Positions 16,793 to 24,193 of a stretch of 64,000 nucleotides of DNA are shown one piece after another. The notes under the pieces were generated by a model. The model saw only the letters and a program-made list of their open reading frames with translations, did not search any database and was not told the DNA's origin. The position numbers and the translations under genes are program-made. The stretch is from Elusimicrobiota bacterium (lineage in GTDB: Bacteria; Elusimicrobiota; Elusimicrobia; UBA1565; UBA9628): contig PLZD01000032.1 of NCBI GenBank assembly GCA_003151975.1, forward strand, positions 171,771-235,770, given 5' to 3'. How positions within the stretch are numbered: the first letter of the stretch is position 1; every line of letters begins with the position of its first letter.

Positions 16793-18061
16793 TCAGGCGG
16801 CTTTCTTGGAACGCGCGCGCGCCTGCGCGCGCGAGATGGCGAACAAGGAGAGCGCCGAGGCGACGGCCTCGGCCAAGTTGCGCGCGCCGTGGATCAAGTA
16901 TTGGTCCCGGATGGCGCCCGCGGGGCTTGCGGCGGCCTGAAGGAAGCCCCACGCCGTGAACGCGGCCACGGAGCCGAGGTAGATGGTCGTGAACGATCTC
17001 GAAAAGCCGTGCGTCGGCTGGCCGCGCACGAGAGCGGCCACGTCCGGCGCGAAGACCGCGACAAACAACGCGCCCTTGGCGATCTGGATCCCGAGCAGGA
17101 GCTTGGCGACCGCCGCCGCGCCCAGATGCGCGGCCAGGAACGCGGGAACGAAGGCCGCGGCCCCGGCGTAGAGCCCCGCGCTCAGCGCGAGCATCGCGGC
17201 CCCAGCGATGGCCGTGGCCCGAATAGCGGGATCGTGGAGCACCTTGTCCGCCAGAAGGCGCAGCCTTGAGGCGCCCGCGAGATTTTGCGGAGGCTCATAC
17301 GCCTTAAGTCCCCCGCGCTTCTCGAGCGACTTGCCGATGACGTAGGGCGCCAGCATGCCGAGCGCGATGAAGGCGTGCATGACGCCCCAGAGCGGCTTGC
17401 CGAGCACGGTCGCGTTGACCAAGCCCAGCGCCAGCGTGCCGACGGCGCCGAGGATCGCGCGGCCCAGCGGAAAATCCTTCGCGTTGCCGCGGCGGAAGGC
17501 ATCGTAGGCCATGGGCAGAGGGAACGCCACCGAGAGCACGTTGGCCGCGTCGTAGCTGAGCGTGTTGACGAACGGGGCCGCGGCGTGAAAAGCGTGGACG
17601 AGCGGAGCCGCGCCGAGCGCCGCGATGGGGAGCGCCGCGCCGAGAACGACGGCGGCGGGCGGGGCTTTCGCGGCGTTATCAAAACGGCGCGACGATTCGA
17701 CCCAGCCCGCGGCCGCGTCGGGCGCGTTCGCGGCGGACTCGGGACCGGAAGTCTCGATTGAATTTTTGTCCGCGGAGGGCGCCCCGAACCGCGCTTGCGG
17801 AAGAACCGCGGCAATTTCAGGAGCGGCGACCGGCTGTTCCACGGCGGCGTCGGGCAAAATCGGAAGAGCGGTGGGCCCAAGCTGTTGCGGCAGAGCCTGC
17901 GTCCGCAGGTCCGTGATCCCGATGTCGATGGACGCCTTCGGATTGAGAACGGGGAGGACGGGCTGGTTGACGCGGATCTCGACGATGCGTTCGACGGCGC
18001 CCGCCGGCCATGAGACGGCCAGCAGCGCGAGGCAAAGGCTCAGGCGCAGAACGCGAGACAT
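16793..18061 (-). CDS. Exported linker protein with polytopic membrane domain, unknown
   Basis: 422 residues. A signal peptide (CLALLAVSWPAGA) precedes a linker of the same style as the other exported proteins here (IRVNQPVLPVLNP, LPQQLGPTALPILPDAAVEQ), closing with WVESSRRFDNAAK. About seven to eight hydrophobic helices follow, with short basic loops (FRRGNAKDFPLG, GKSLEKRGGL), and the C-terminus is basic. No transporter family is recognised. The ATG is 6 nt after TATAAT, below a clear three-site promoter element. Confidence 0.65.
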   Translation of the reverse strand: MSRVLRLSLCLALLAVSWPAGAVERIVEIRVNQPVLPVLNPKASIDIGITDLRTQALPQQLGPTALPILPDAAVEQPVAAPEIAAVLPQARFGAPSADKNSIETSGPESAANAPDAAAGWVESSRRFDNAAKAPPAAVVLGAALPIAALGAAPLVHAFHAAAPFVNTLSYDAANVLSVAFPLPMAYDAFRRGNAKDFPLGRAILGAVGTLALGLVNATVLGKPLWGVMHAFIALGMLAPYVIGKSLEKRGGLKAYEPPQNLAGASRLRLLADKVLHDPAIRATAIAGAAMLALSAGLYAGAAAFVPAFLAAHLGAAAVAKLLLGIQIAKGALFVAVFAPDVAALVRGQPTHGFSRSFTTIYLGSVAAFTAWGFLQAAASPAGAIRDQYLIHGARNLAEAVASALSLFAISRAQARARSKKAA

Positions 18062-18067
18062 CGCGTT

Positions 18068-18152
18068 ATTATAAGGACAAATCGCCGTTCGAGCCTGGGT
18101 TGAGAGGTCCCAGCAACGCCGGGAAAAGGGCCCCCTCTCTTCTGGGAGTTAA
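18068..18152 (-). promoter_or_regulatory. Three-site GGNCC promoter element of the polytopic protein gene
   Basis: Distal site TAACTCCCA (about 18144), middle GGGCCCTTTT (about 18128) and proximal GGGACC (about 18106), then 32 bp to -10 TATAAT (18073-18068) and 6 nt to the ATG. Between the middle and proximal sites it also shares CC-rich and GCGTTG blocks with the copy upstream of 30935. Confidence 0.6.
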
Positions 18153-18171
18153 GACCTATGTCACGCCGCTG

Positions 18172-18609
18172 TCACTTGGCGTCGGCGGCTTTGATGAGGT
18201 CGTCGTCGGTAATGGGCTCGAGCTTGGGGTCGCCCTTTTGCCCCAAGCTGTCGCGCAGGTCGCCGCACGAACCGTCGTACTCGGCGAATGCCCACTTCGC
18301 GTTGTTCGTCTTCTCGAGCGGCAGCAAGGACGGGCCGAAGACGACGATCTTCTTCTTGGTCTTGGGATAGTTCTTGATGCCCTTGAGCGCCGACTTGCAA
18401 GGATCGGCGCACAGATTTCCGAACAGATTGAAGGTGTTGCTCACGCCGCAGGAGACGTCGTAGAGCGCGTCGATCGAGTAGAAAATGAGCGAGCCGTCCT
18501 TGCAGCGGGGCTCCACCGTCTGAACGACGCGCGCGCGCTTATTGTAATAGCAAACGGACTGGGCCTGAACCGGGGCGGCGGCCATCAGAAGCAAAAGGGC
18601 GAACCTCAT
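18172..18609 (-). CDS. Small cysteine-containing secreted protein, unknown
   Basis: 145 residues with a short signal peptide (MRFALLLLMAAAPVQA). The mature protein has seven cysteines (CYYNKRARV, PRCKDGS, DVSCGVSN, LCADPCKSAL, GSCGDLRD), suggesting disulfides in the periplasm or outside. No family is recognised. The promoter is unusually clear and places the transcription start at the ATG. Confidence 0.65.
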   Translation of the reverse strand: MRFALLLLMAAAPVQAQSVCYYNKRARVVQTVEPRCKDGSLIFYSIDALYDVSCGVSNTFNLFGNLCADPCKSALKGIKNYPKTKKKIVVFGPSLLPLEKTNNAKWAFAEYDGSCGDLRDSLGQKGDPKLEPITDDDLIKAADAK

Positions 18610-18615
18610 GTCTCA

Positions 18616-18644
18616 AGTATGCCCCCGAAGTCCCGATTTTTCAA
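18616..18644 (-). promoter_or_regulatory. Promoter of the small cysteine-containing protein gene
   Basis: TTGAAA (18644-18639), 17 bp, CATACT (18621-18616), 6 nt, ATG: a leaderless arrangement. Confidence 0.7.
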
Positions 18645-18838
18645 GAGGAAAAATAGGGTATGGTTTATGTTCATAGCCCTCGAAGTCTAGCACAGGGGGC
18701 CTTTCACTTTCATATTATCTTACAAGTTAACGAGCCGGCTGGAATCGACACTCCTTGCAAGTCGGTCGTTCGCCCCGCGCCTACCAAAGTTGTATTCTAA
18801 ATCCGAGACCAATCAGGATCGACGCCGAGGTTGTCCCG

Positions 18839-19432
18839 ATGTTGTTGATGAAAATTATGAATGTTTTGTTCCCTGCGATCCTCGTCCTTGGTTCCTTTGG
18901 CGCCGCACGGGGTTGGGCAGCCACTTCCAATAAGGATGTGACCAGACCATCGGCATCCCAGAAGTTTATAAGCACGGAAGGCTATTCCGAGACCAGATGG
19001 GGAATGAACCGTGCGGCAGTAAGGAAGCTCTACCCGAAGATGGCACCATTCCTGAAGGACAGCACGGTTACCCATGGGAAGGTCGCCGACAAGTCAGCCA
19101 AGACAATGTTCTTCTTCACGAAAGGCAAACTAGACGAGGTCACTATCTTTTTCCAAGAGACCCACTCGGACATTGATGGATACCGCAGCGAATATGAGTC
19201 GCTCAAGGAATTGTTGACGAAGAAATACGGACAACCAACGGTGGACAAAAAGGCCCCATCTACAGATGGCGGCGACATTCTGTCGGCGCAGTGGGAAACA
19301 GAAAAGACCCATATCGGCCTCGTGTGCTCGGCCGGTCCGGTATTCAAGTTGACAGAAATAGATTATTCAAGCAAGGAACTCAGCGAGAAGAAAAAGGAGA
19401 AAAGCGATGCTGAGAAGTTGCGGGACCTCTAA
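18839..19432 (+). CDS. Exported protein of unknown function in AT-richer patch
   Basis: About 197 residues from the ATG at 18839 (MLLMKIMNVLFPAILVLGSFG signal region). The reading frame is open back to 18755, but that stretch has no leader character. The mature domain has an alpha/beta pattern (ETRWGMNRAAVRKLYPKM; KTMFFFTKGKLDEVTIFF; KELLTKKYGQPTVDKK; GLVCSAGPVFKLTEIDYSS). The WGM start, KLDEVTIFF strand and KKYGQP helix resemble small lipoprotein-like domains that follow a 'GM...VK..F' pattern, but I cannot name the family. Codon use is more AT-rich than in flanking genes. It overlaps the next gene by 26 bp. Confidence 0.6.
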   Translation: MLLMKIMNVLFPAILVLGSFGAARGWAATSNKDVTRPSASQKFISTEGYSETRWGMNRAAVRKLYPKMAPFLKDSTVTHGKVADKSAKTMFFFTKGKLDEVTIFFQETHSDIDGYRSEYESLKELLTKKYGQPTVDKKAPSTDGGDILSAQWETEKTHIGLVCSAGPVFKLTEIDYSSKELSEKKKEKSDAEKLRDL

Positions 19433-20942
19433 CGGCGGCTCCAAAATGTCTCAGCCAAATCATCGTTCGATTGCCCCAAGATTGCTGACTGTTGTTCTAG
19501 TAAGCCTTCCAATGATCTCATATGCACTATTTGCATCTTTGGATGAAGATCTTCGCTCTACGGACGAAGCCACTCGCACGAGCGCGATCGCCAAATTCGA
19601 GAAAGGAAGTGCTTCGAAAAAAGAAAAAGCCATCCAGAAACTTGTCCTGGTGGCCGTGAATCCTATTGGTGATTTTAAAATGACGGATTATAATTTGAAG
19701 CAGGAGGCTCTGGCTGAGCGAGATCGGGCTGCCGATGCATTGGTGAAAATTGGCAAGGATGCTGCCCCCCCCTTGATTGTTGTCCTGAAGGATAAAGATG
19801 AAGGAGCCCGCGTTAGGGCGGTCGACATTATTGGAAGAATCGGGCCTGCCGCTGTAGAGGCCATTCCTGCGCTGACGGAACTTGGTAAAGAAAGCGGGGG
19901 AATACAAGTCTCCGCGGCCCGCGCTTTGTTTAAAATAGAAGCGGATCATCAATTATTTATACCCATTCTCCTCAAATCATTAAACGATGGCAGTTGGGAC
20001 ACACGAAACGATGCCGTTAACGCGTTGGGTGAAATGAGGACGGAACCTCAAACGGTAATTCCCGCTCTTGTCATGGCGGCTCAACATGGGCTCGATGCTT
20101 GGAAAGCCCTGATAGCCTTCGGGGGAGATTCAGTCCCTGCCCTGGAGGAATTACTTAAGCACGATGATCCCTCTATCCGCGCTTATGCGCAACATGCATT
20201 GGAACAGATAGGCACTTCGAACGCCACGGAAGCGTTGAATAAAGAGAAGCATGAAGTCGATAAAGAGAAGCAAGAGTTGGACTCGACGCGTCAGATCGAA
20301 CTAGCCACCTGGCGAGAGCACGTCGGGAAATTACTTATAAACGGGAAATTGAAGGTTCCTCCAATCGCGGGGTTGTTGAAAATGGCCGGCTACTCCAAGA
20401 ATGCCCAGCCCAATGTGTGGAGGTCCGACCTGTCTTTGGAGAATCAACTGGGCTATCCTACTCTCGATAGCCATTACTTCATTTTCACAAGTAGCGGCAA
20501 GAAGCCTCATATTGAAAAGATTTTGGTCGTCCTTCATGATCTAGGTGAAAATGAGTCGCAGGCGACAAACCTTTTGGCTTACGCTCCGATGTTACTCTAC
20601 GTCAAGGGACACGAAGTAGATACTGAAGTATTTGCTGATGGTAGTAGGAGGGGGGCGTCCGGTCCCAAAGAGTTTGCAAATTATATTCCGCAAGAAATTG
20701 AAAGCGCTACAGTAAAAGAGGAATACGTCGTGCATCCTCATAAAGCCAGCTTCTATGTTTTCCATTACGGGGAAGAGTTCACGGCGAACAAAGGCATGTT
20801 TCGAGGGAATATGGGATTCGATGATGTTTGCGCTCTAGTGTTGAAAGGAGCGAATGATCTTCAGGGAGAGGGCAAGGCTCAGTTGGTGGTGGGCGAGGGC
20901 GGCAAGTTTCACCTCACCGAGATACGACGCGTATATCCCTGA
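19407..20942 (+). CDS. HEAT-repeat exported protein, unknown partner
   Basis: 511 residues. The ATG at 19407 is preceded by AAAGGAG 7 nt upstream and overlaps the previous gene; a signal-like segment (RLLTVVLVSLPMISYALFA) lies at about 25-43. Residues 50-280 are HEAT/PBS-lyase-type helical repeats (RDRAADALVKIGKDAAPPLI, ARVRAVDIIGRIGPAAVEAI, WDTRNDAVNALGEM, IRAYAQHALEQIG). A charged heptad stretch (KEKHEVDKEKQELD) follows, then a C-terminal alpha/beta domain I do not recognise (about 300-511). HEAT arrays are protein-binding scaffolds. It is probably co-transcribed with the gene at 18839. Confidence 0.7.
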   Translation: MLRSCGTSNGGSKMSQPNHRSIAPRLLTVVLVSLPMISYALFASLDEDLRSTDEATRTSAIAKFEKGSASKKEKAIQKLVLVAVNPIGDFKMTDYNLKQEALAERDRAADALVKIGKDAAPPLIVVLKDKDEGARVRAVDIIGRIGPAAVEAIPALTELGKESGGIQVSAARALFKIEADHQLFIPILLKSLNDGSWDTRNDAVNALGEMRTEPQTVIPALVMAAQHGLDAWKALIAFGGDSVPALEELLKHDDPSIRAYAQHALEQIGTSNATEALNKEKHEVDKEKQELDSTRQIELATWREHVGKLLINGKLKVPPIAGLLKMAGYSKNAQPNVWRSDLSLENQLGYPTLDSHYFIFTSSGKKPHIEKILVVLHDLGENESQATNLLAYAPMLLYVKGHEVDTEVFADGSRRGASGPKEFANYIPQEIESATVKEEYVVHPHKASFYVFHYGEEFTANKGMFRGNMGFDDVCALVLKGANDLQGEGKAQLVVGEGGKFHLTEIRRVYP

Positions 20943-21029
20943 AGCCAAAGAACACCGATAAGTCGGAAGAGAAGCCAAAAGGGAAGTAGGCGCTCTTGAA
21001 AGCGCTCAGGAGACTTGAAGAGGATTAAT

Positions 21030-21359
21030 ATGAAATTTGATGAAATCCAAGAACCGCTTTTAAATGTATTACGACAAGGAAATGGGATGTTCAGAACGGC
21101 TTATCAGATATTTGCAAATCTCGGGCAAGAAACGAAAACCCGATTAACTGGAGAATATCCGGTAGTTGCTGGGAGGCCGGTGATGGGCGCGGGTGCCGGG
21201 ATATATTATTCACCAGCAAGTTTTATCGCTCATGCATTAGCAAATTTTGCGAAAAGCAATAATCGGATAATAGAAGGGGCTCTTGATTCCCAGAATGCCC
21301 AATTTGAAGGATATGAGCCGGGGTTCAAAGGGACAATTTCTATTTGGGCTTGGAAATGA
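21030..21359 (+). CDS. Hypothetical protein, about 109 residues
   Basis: The ATG at 21030 has AGAGGA 5 nt upstream; an in-frame TTG at 21015 is less likely. Sequence landmarks are MKFDEIQEPLLNVLRQGN, TAYQIFANLGQETKTRL, then a Gly-rich YSPASFIAHALANFA and a C-terminal GFKGTISIWAWK. There is no signal peptide. Not recognised. It is the last gene of the AT-richer patch. Confidence 0.5.
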   Translation: MKFDEIQEPLLNVLRQGNGMFRTAYQIFANLGQETKTRLTGEYPVVAGRPVMGAGAGIYYSPASFIAHALANFAKSNNRIIEGALDSQNAQFEGYEPGFKGTISIWAWK

Positions 21360-21449
21360 TAATTTTAACCTTGCGAGAATTTTAAAGTTGTGCTACCCCC
21401 CCGAAAGAACGGCCAAGACGAAGTAAGCCGGACTCTCTTGGATTGGCTC

Positions 21450-21479
21450 TTGACCGCGCCTCGCGGCTAAAGTTATAAA
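21450..21479 (+). promoter_or_regulatory. Promoter of the phospholipase C-like gene
   Basis: TTGACC (21450-21455), 18 bp, TATAAA (21474-21479), then 6 nt (GGAGCC) to the ATG. The GGAG is too close to the ATG to serve as an ordinary Shine-Dalgarno. Confidence 0.6.
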
Positions 21480-21485
21480 GGAGCC

Positions 21486-22514
21486 ATGGCTCCCGGAATC
21501 CCGGCAATCCTCGCGGCGATCCTCTCATTGGGCGGCGCGGCTGGGGCCGTAGCACCCGACACGCAGGATCTGCGCGGTCGATACTTTAACGCGGAATGGG
21601 CGCAAGGCCTCGAGGCGCCTGTCCCCGCGCCGAGCGTCTCCGCAGCATCGCTCTGGCCTCTGCCCGACAAGCCCGTCGAGGCCGAGCACGAGCAGATCGC
21701 GCACATGTACATCACGCGCGAGGCGTTCAAGATCTTCATGGCCCAGCACCCGGGAAGCGAGCTCGCCAATTACATCGGCGATTACGATTACGCCACATCC
21801 CGCCCAAAGGTCCGCGACGACGGCAACGTGGTTACGGGCGCCTACGACGAGGACGAGTTCTACGACAACCCGTTCGGCCAGAAGGAATCCTACTTCCGCC
21901 ATTTCTGGGACCCGTACGGCGGCCTCTACCGGGGCATCGCGGGTTTTGGCAGCAGCGTCGACCGCGCGTACAAATACCTCACGGGCGGCTACGGCGTCGA
22001 AGGCAAGTACGATCAGGAGTGGGACCACAACAGCGGCGCCAAGCGCGGCGTGAAAGGCCACGGCGCGATCTGGCTCTACCAGCACGGTGAGAAGGCCAAG
22101 GCCTTCTGGTACCTGGGCCACATCGCGCACTTGCTCGAGGACGCCACCGTGCCGGCGCACGTGCATCTTTTCGCGCACGTCGTTCCCTGGATGGACGCCT
22201 ACGAGACTTATATGGGCAAGGCGCACGTCCACTGGCCCTCCGACACGACGCGGCCCATCGATCATTACGCCACCCTGCTCGACCTCTTCCGCGCGACGGC
22301 GCTGGTCACCGCGCGCTACGACTGCGGCAACGGCGGCGGGATCTCGGGCGGCGTCGACGGCACAGTCGACCGCGGCCATCGCCGCGCGGGCGGCTTTACC
22401 AAGGCCAAGCTTGACGACGAAGGCGATGTGCTGATGCCGCTGGCCTTCAATCGCGTCGCGGCGCTCTACCAGTTTTTCTACGAGCAGGTGGGCGTGCCGA
22501 GCGGCCGCCCTTAG
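21486..22514 (+). CDS. Zinc-dependent phospholipase C-like secreted protein
   Basis: 342 residues with a signal peptide (IPAILAAILSLGGAAGAVA). The zinc-site pattern of the phospholipase C / S1-P1 nuclease fold is visible: an early His-rich helix EHEQIAHMYITREAF, and WYLGHIAHLLEDATVPAHVH near residue 215, which holds the HxxxH...D...PxH ligands. Further His/Asp residues lie in AHVHWPSDTTRPIDHYATLL. The reaction would be hydrolysis of phospholipid head groups (or nucleic acid in S1/P1 members), outside the cytoplasm. It is convergent with the next gene, with only one base between the stop codons. Confidence 0.75.
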   Translation: MAPGIPAILAAILSLGGAAGAVAPDTQDLRGRYFNAEWAQGLEAPVPAPSVSAASLWPLPDKPVEAEHEQIAHMYITREAFKIFMAQHPGSELANYIGDYDYATSRPKVRDDGNVVTGAYDEDEFYDNPFGQKESYFRHFWDPYGGLYRGIAGFGSSVDRAYKYLTGGYGVEGKYDQEWDHNSGAKRGVKGHGAIWLYQHGEKAKAFWYLGHIAHLLEDATVPAHVHLFAHVVPWMDAYETYMGKAHVHWPSDTTRPIDHYATLLDLFRATALVTARYDCGNGGGISGGVDGTVDRGHRRAGGFTKAKLDDEGDVLMPLAFNRVAALYQFFYEQVGVPSGRP

Positions 22515-22515
22515 A

Positions 22516-23034
22516 TTACAGGCGCTTGCCGAAGAGGCCGAGCAGGCCGGCGATCAGCGCGATCGGCGCGATGATCGGCTGAAGCAGGATTAAGAGCGGC
22601 AGCGCCAGCTTCCCGGCTTTCGAGGTCAGTCTCATGGCCGTCGCTTCCATTCCCAGAAAGCCCATCTTGAAACCTTCCCAACCCTTGATCTTTGGCGGCA
22701 CGGGATCGGGCTCGACGGCCTTGGGCGTTGCGGGCGGAATGTTCGCGACGAGATTCGGACGCGGCGCGGGCTGAGGCGCCGAAGACTCGTTTGAAGCGCC
22801 AGGTGGCGCCTGAAAAGACGAGCCCGCGACGACGGCACCGGCCCCAGGCGCGCTGTGGGAGTTCTCGGCCCAGACCTGATTGCCGGAGGACGCGCCTTCG
22901 AGCGACGATGCGGAGACCGAGCTCTGGGCCGATTCCGCCGCCGCGCGCAGCTGGTTCAGCGCGGCCGACTCGGCAAGAGCCGAGACCGGGACCAGCAGGA
23001 GAAGCGCCGGGACAACCGCCATTGCGCGGGCCAT
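22516..23034 (-). CDS. Exported low-complexity protein with C-terminal hydrophobic segment
   Basis: 172 residues from the ATG at 23034; -10 TATGAT (23046-23041) lies 6 nt upstream. A signal peptide (VVPALLLLVPVSALA) precedes an Ala/Ser/Pro-rich region and a short conserved-looking block (KIKGWEGFKMGFLGMEATAMRL). A hydrophobic hairpin (LPLLILLQPIIAPIALIAGLLGLFG) and KRL finish the chain. Function is not recognised. The longer reading to 23565 overlaps the neighbouring gene on another frame and is rejected. Confidence 0.6.
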   Translation of the reverse strand: MARAMAVVPALLLLVPVSALAESAALNQLRAAAESAQSSVSASSLEGASSGNQVWAENSHSAPGAGAVVAGSSFQAPPGASNESSAPQPAPRPNLVANIPPATPKAVEPDPVPPKIKGWEGFKMGFLGMEATAMRLTSKAGKLALPLLILLQPIIAPIALIAGLLGLFGKRL

Positions 23035-23096
23035 AACGCAATCATAGAAAATTGCGGCGGCCGCGCAACCGGAAAATTGCGGCCGTGCCGAATCCC

Positions 23097-24155
23097 CTAC
23101 TTGTCGTAGATGGGTAGAAGAAAGGTCGCGTCGTAGTCCAGCGGCAAGTCCTTCGATTTGATCTGCAGTTCCCAATAGCGGGGCCGCAGCCCGCTTAGGT
23201 TCGTGGACAGGTCCGCATCGGGCAGAGGGCACGAGATCGCGTACTGCGCCTGGCCCGAAGGCGACGTCTGTCTTGGCCCGAGAGCCAGTTCCTGCGAGTA
23301 AAGCTCCCATCGAACCGCCATGATCCTGAGATATCTTTTTCCTATGCCCCAATACCATTCGATGACGAGCCTTTCTTCCACGCAGCGCAGAACGGCCGTG
23401 ACGCCGCTCATGCTCTGCAGGCCGCCCAAGCCCTCCAGCCGGACCTGCATTCGCTCGCCGAGATAGAGCGGAAAACCCGTCGTGAGCAGCCTCAGGCCGC
23501 GGTCTCGGGCGAAACGCTTGACCTCCTTCCAGGCGCGCGCGGCCATGTAGAGGCCGCCAGCCCAAAGCGCGAGGATGAACCCTCCCATGAAGATGGGCCC
23601 CAAGAATTCCCCGATCATGGGCTCGTGGAAGAATTCGGGGTTTTCCCGGAAGAATTGAGGGTCCTGCTTCTGTTGGCTCGCCTGGCGTCTATCCAGAGAA
23701 GCTGAATCCACCAACGCCGTCATGAACCAAGCGCCCAATGCCGTAGCGACGGCGGCCTGGGCCAACCAGAACAGGCGCCGGAAGAGTTCTTCGCACGAAG
23801 GCTTAATGCCGCCGGAGCTTTTCCATGGGTAATCCCAGACCCAAGCCTCGTCGGGATGCTCGCGCTGCAGGTGACGTCGCCAGACGAGCCATATCGGGTT
23901 CGGGAGATGATAGAGAATCAGGCAGAGACCCAGGCCCGCGGTGACCATGCTCAGCCTCAGGAAATACAGCTGTTCGCTCGCCGAGAACTGGTTGGTGAAG
24001 GCGTAGTCGTGAGTGGAAATTCGGCGGGGGATCGCCCGGCCAGCCGCGATCAACACCAGTCCGTAAACGATGAGGCTCCATCTGCGGAAGAAATGGAAGC
24101 GGGCCGGATCCGCAAGGCGCTTCCCAAGCCCATTTGTCCCCGAGTCCCCCCGCAT
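23097..24155 (-). CDS. Membrane protein with C-terminal soluble domain, unknown
   Basis: 352 residues with about four hydrophobic helices: SLIVYGLVLIAAGRAI; LSMVTAGLGLCLILYHL; LAQAAVATALGAWFMTALV; and GPIFMGGFILALWAGGLYMAA. A C-terminal beta-rich domain (about 235-352) ends in YWELQIKSKDLPLDYDATF, the kind of strand seen in arrestin-like sandwich domains of bacterial membrane proteins. The family is not certain. Its promoter is TTGACT, 17 bp, TACCCT, 6 nt, ATG. Confidence 0.65.
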   Translation of the reverse strand: MRGDSGTNGLGKRLADPARFHFFRRWSLIVYGLVLIAAGRAIPRRISTHDYAFTNQFSASEQLYFLRLSMVTAGLGLCLILYHLPNPIWLVWRRHLQREHPDEAWVWDYPWKSSGGIKPSCEELFRRLFWLAQAAVATALGAWFMTALVDSASLDRRQASQQKQDPQFFRENPEFFHEPMIGEFLGPIFMGGFILALWAGGLYMAARAWKEVKRFARDRGLRLLTTGFPLYLGERMQVRLEGLGGLQSMSGVTAVLRCVEERLVIEWYWGIGKRYLRIMAVRWELYSQELALGPRQTSPSGQAQYAISCPLPDADLSTNLSGLRPRYWELQIKSKDLPLDYDATFLLPIYDK

Positions 24156-24161
24156 CAGCGA

Positions 24162-24190
24162 AGGGTAGCCCCCCTTGGGACGGCAGTCAA
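24162..24190 (-). promoter_or_regulatory. Promoter of the membrane protein gene at 24155
   Basis: TTGACT (24190-24185), 17 bp, TACCCT (24167-24162), 6 nt, ATG. It sits between two co-directional genes and gives another leaderless transcript. Confidence 0.65.
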
Positions 24191-24193
24191 GGA

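Noticed and set aside
18610..18838. Possible small RNA or riboswitch in the longest gap
   Set aside because: Apart from the promoter of the gene at 18609 I saw no convincing stem structure or terminator.
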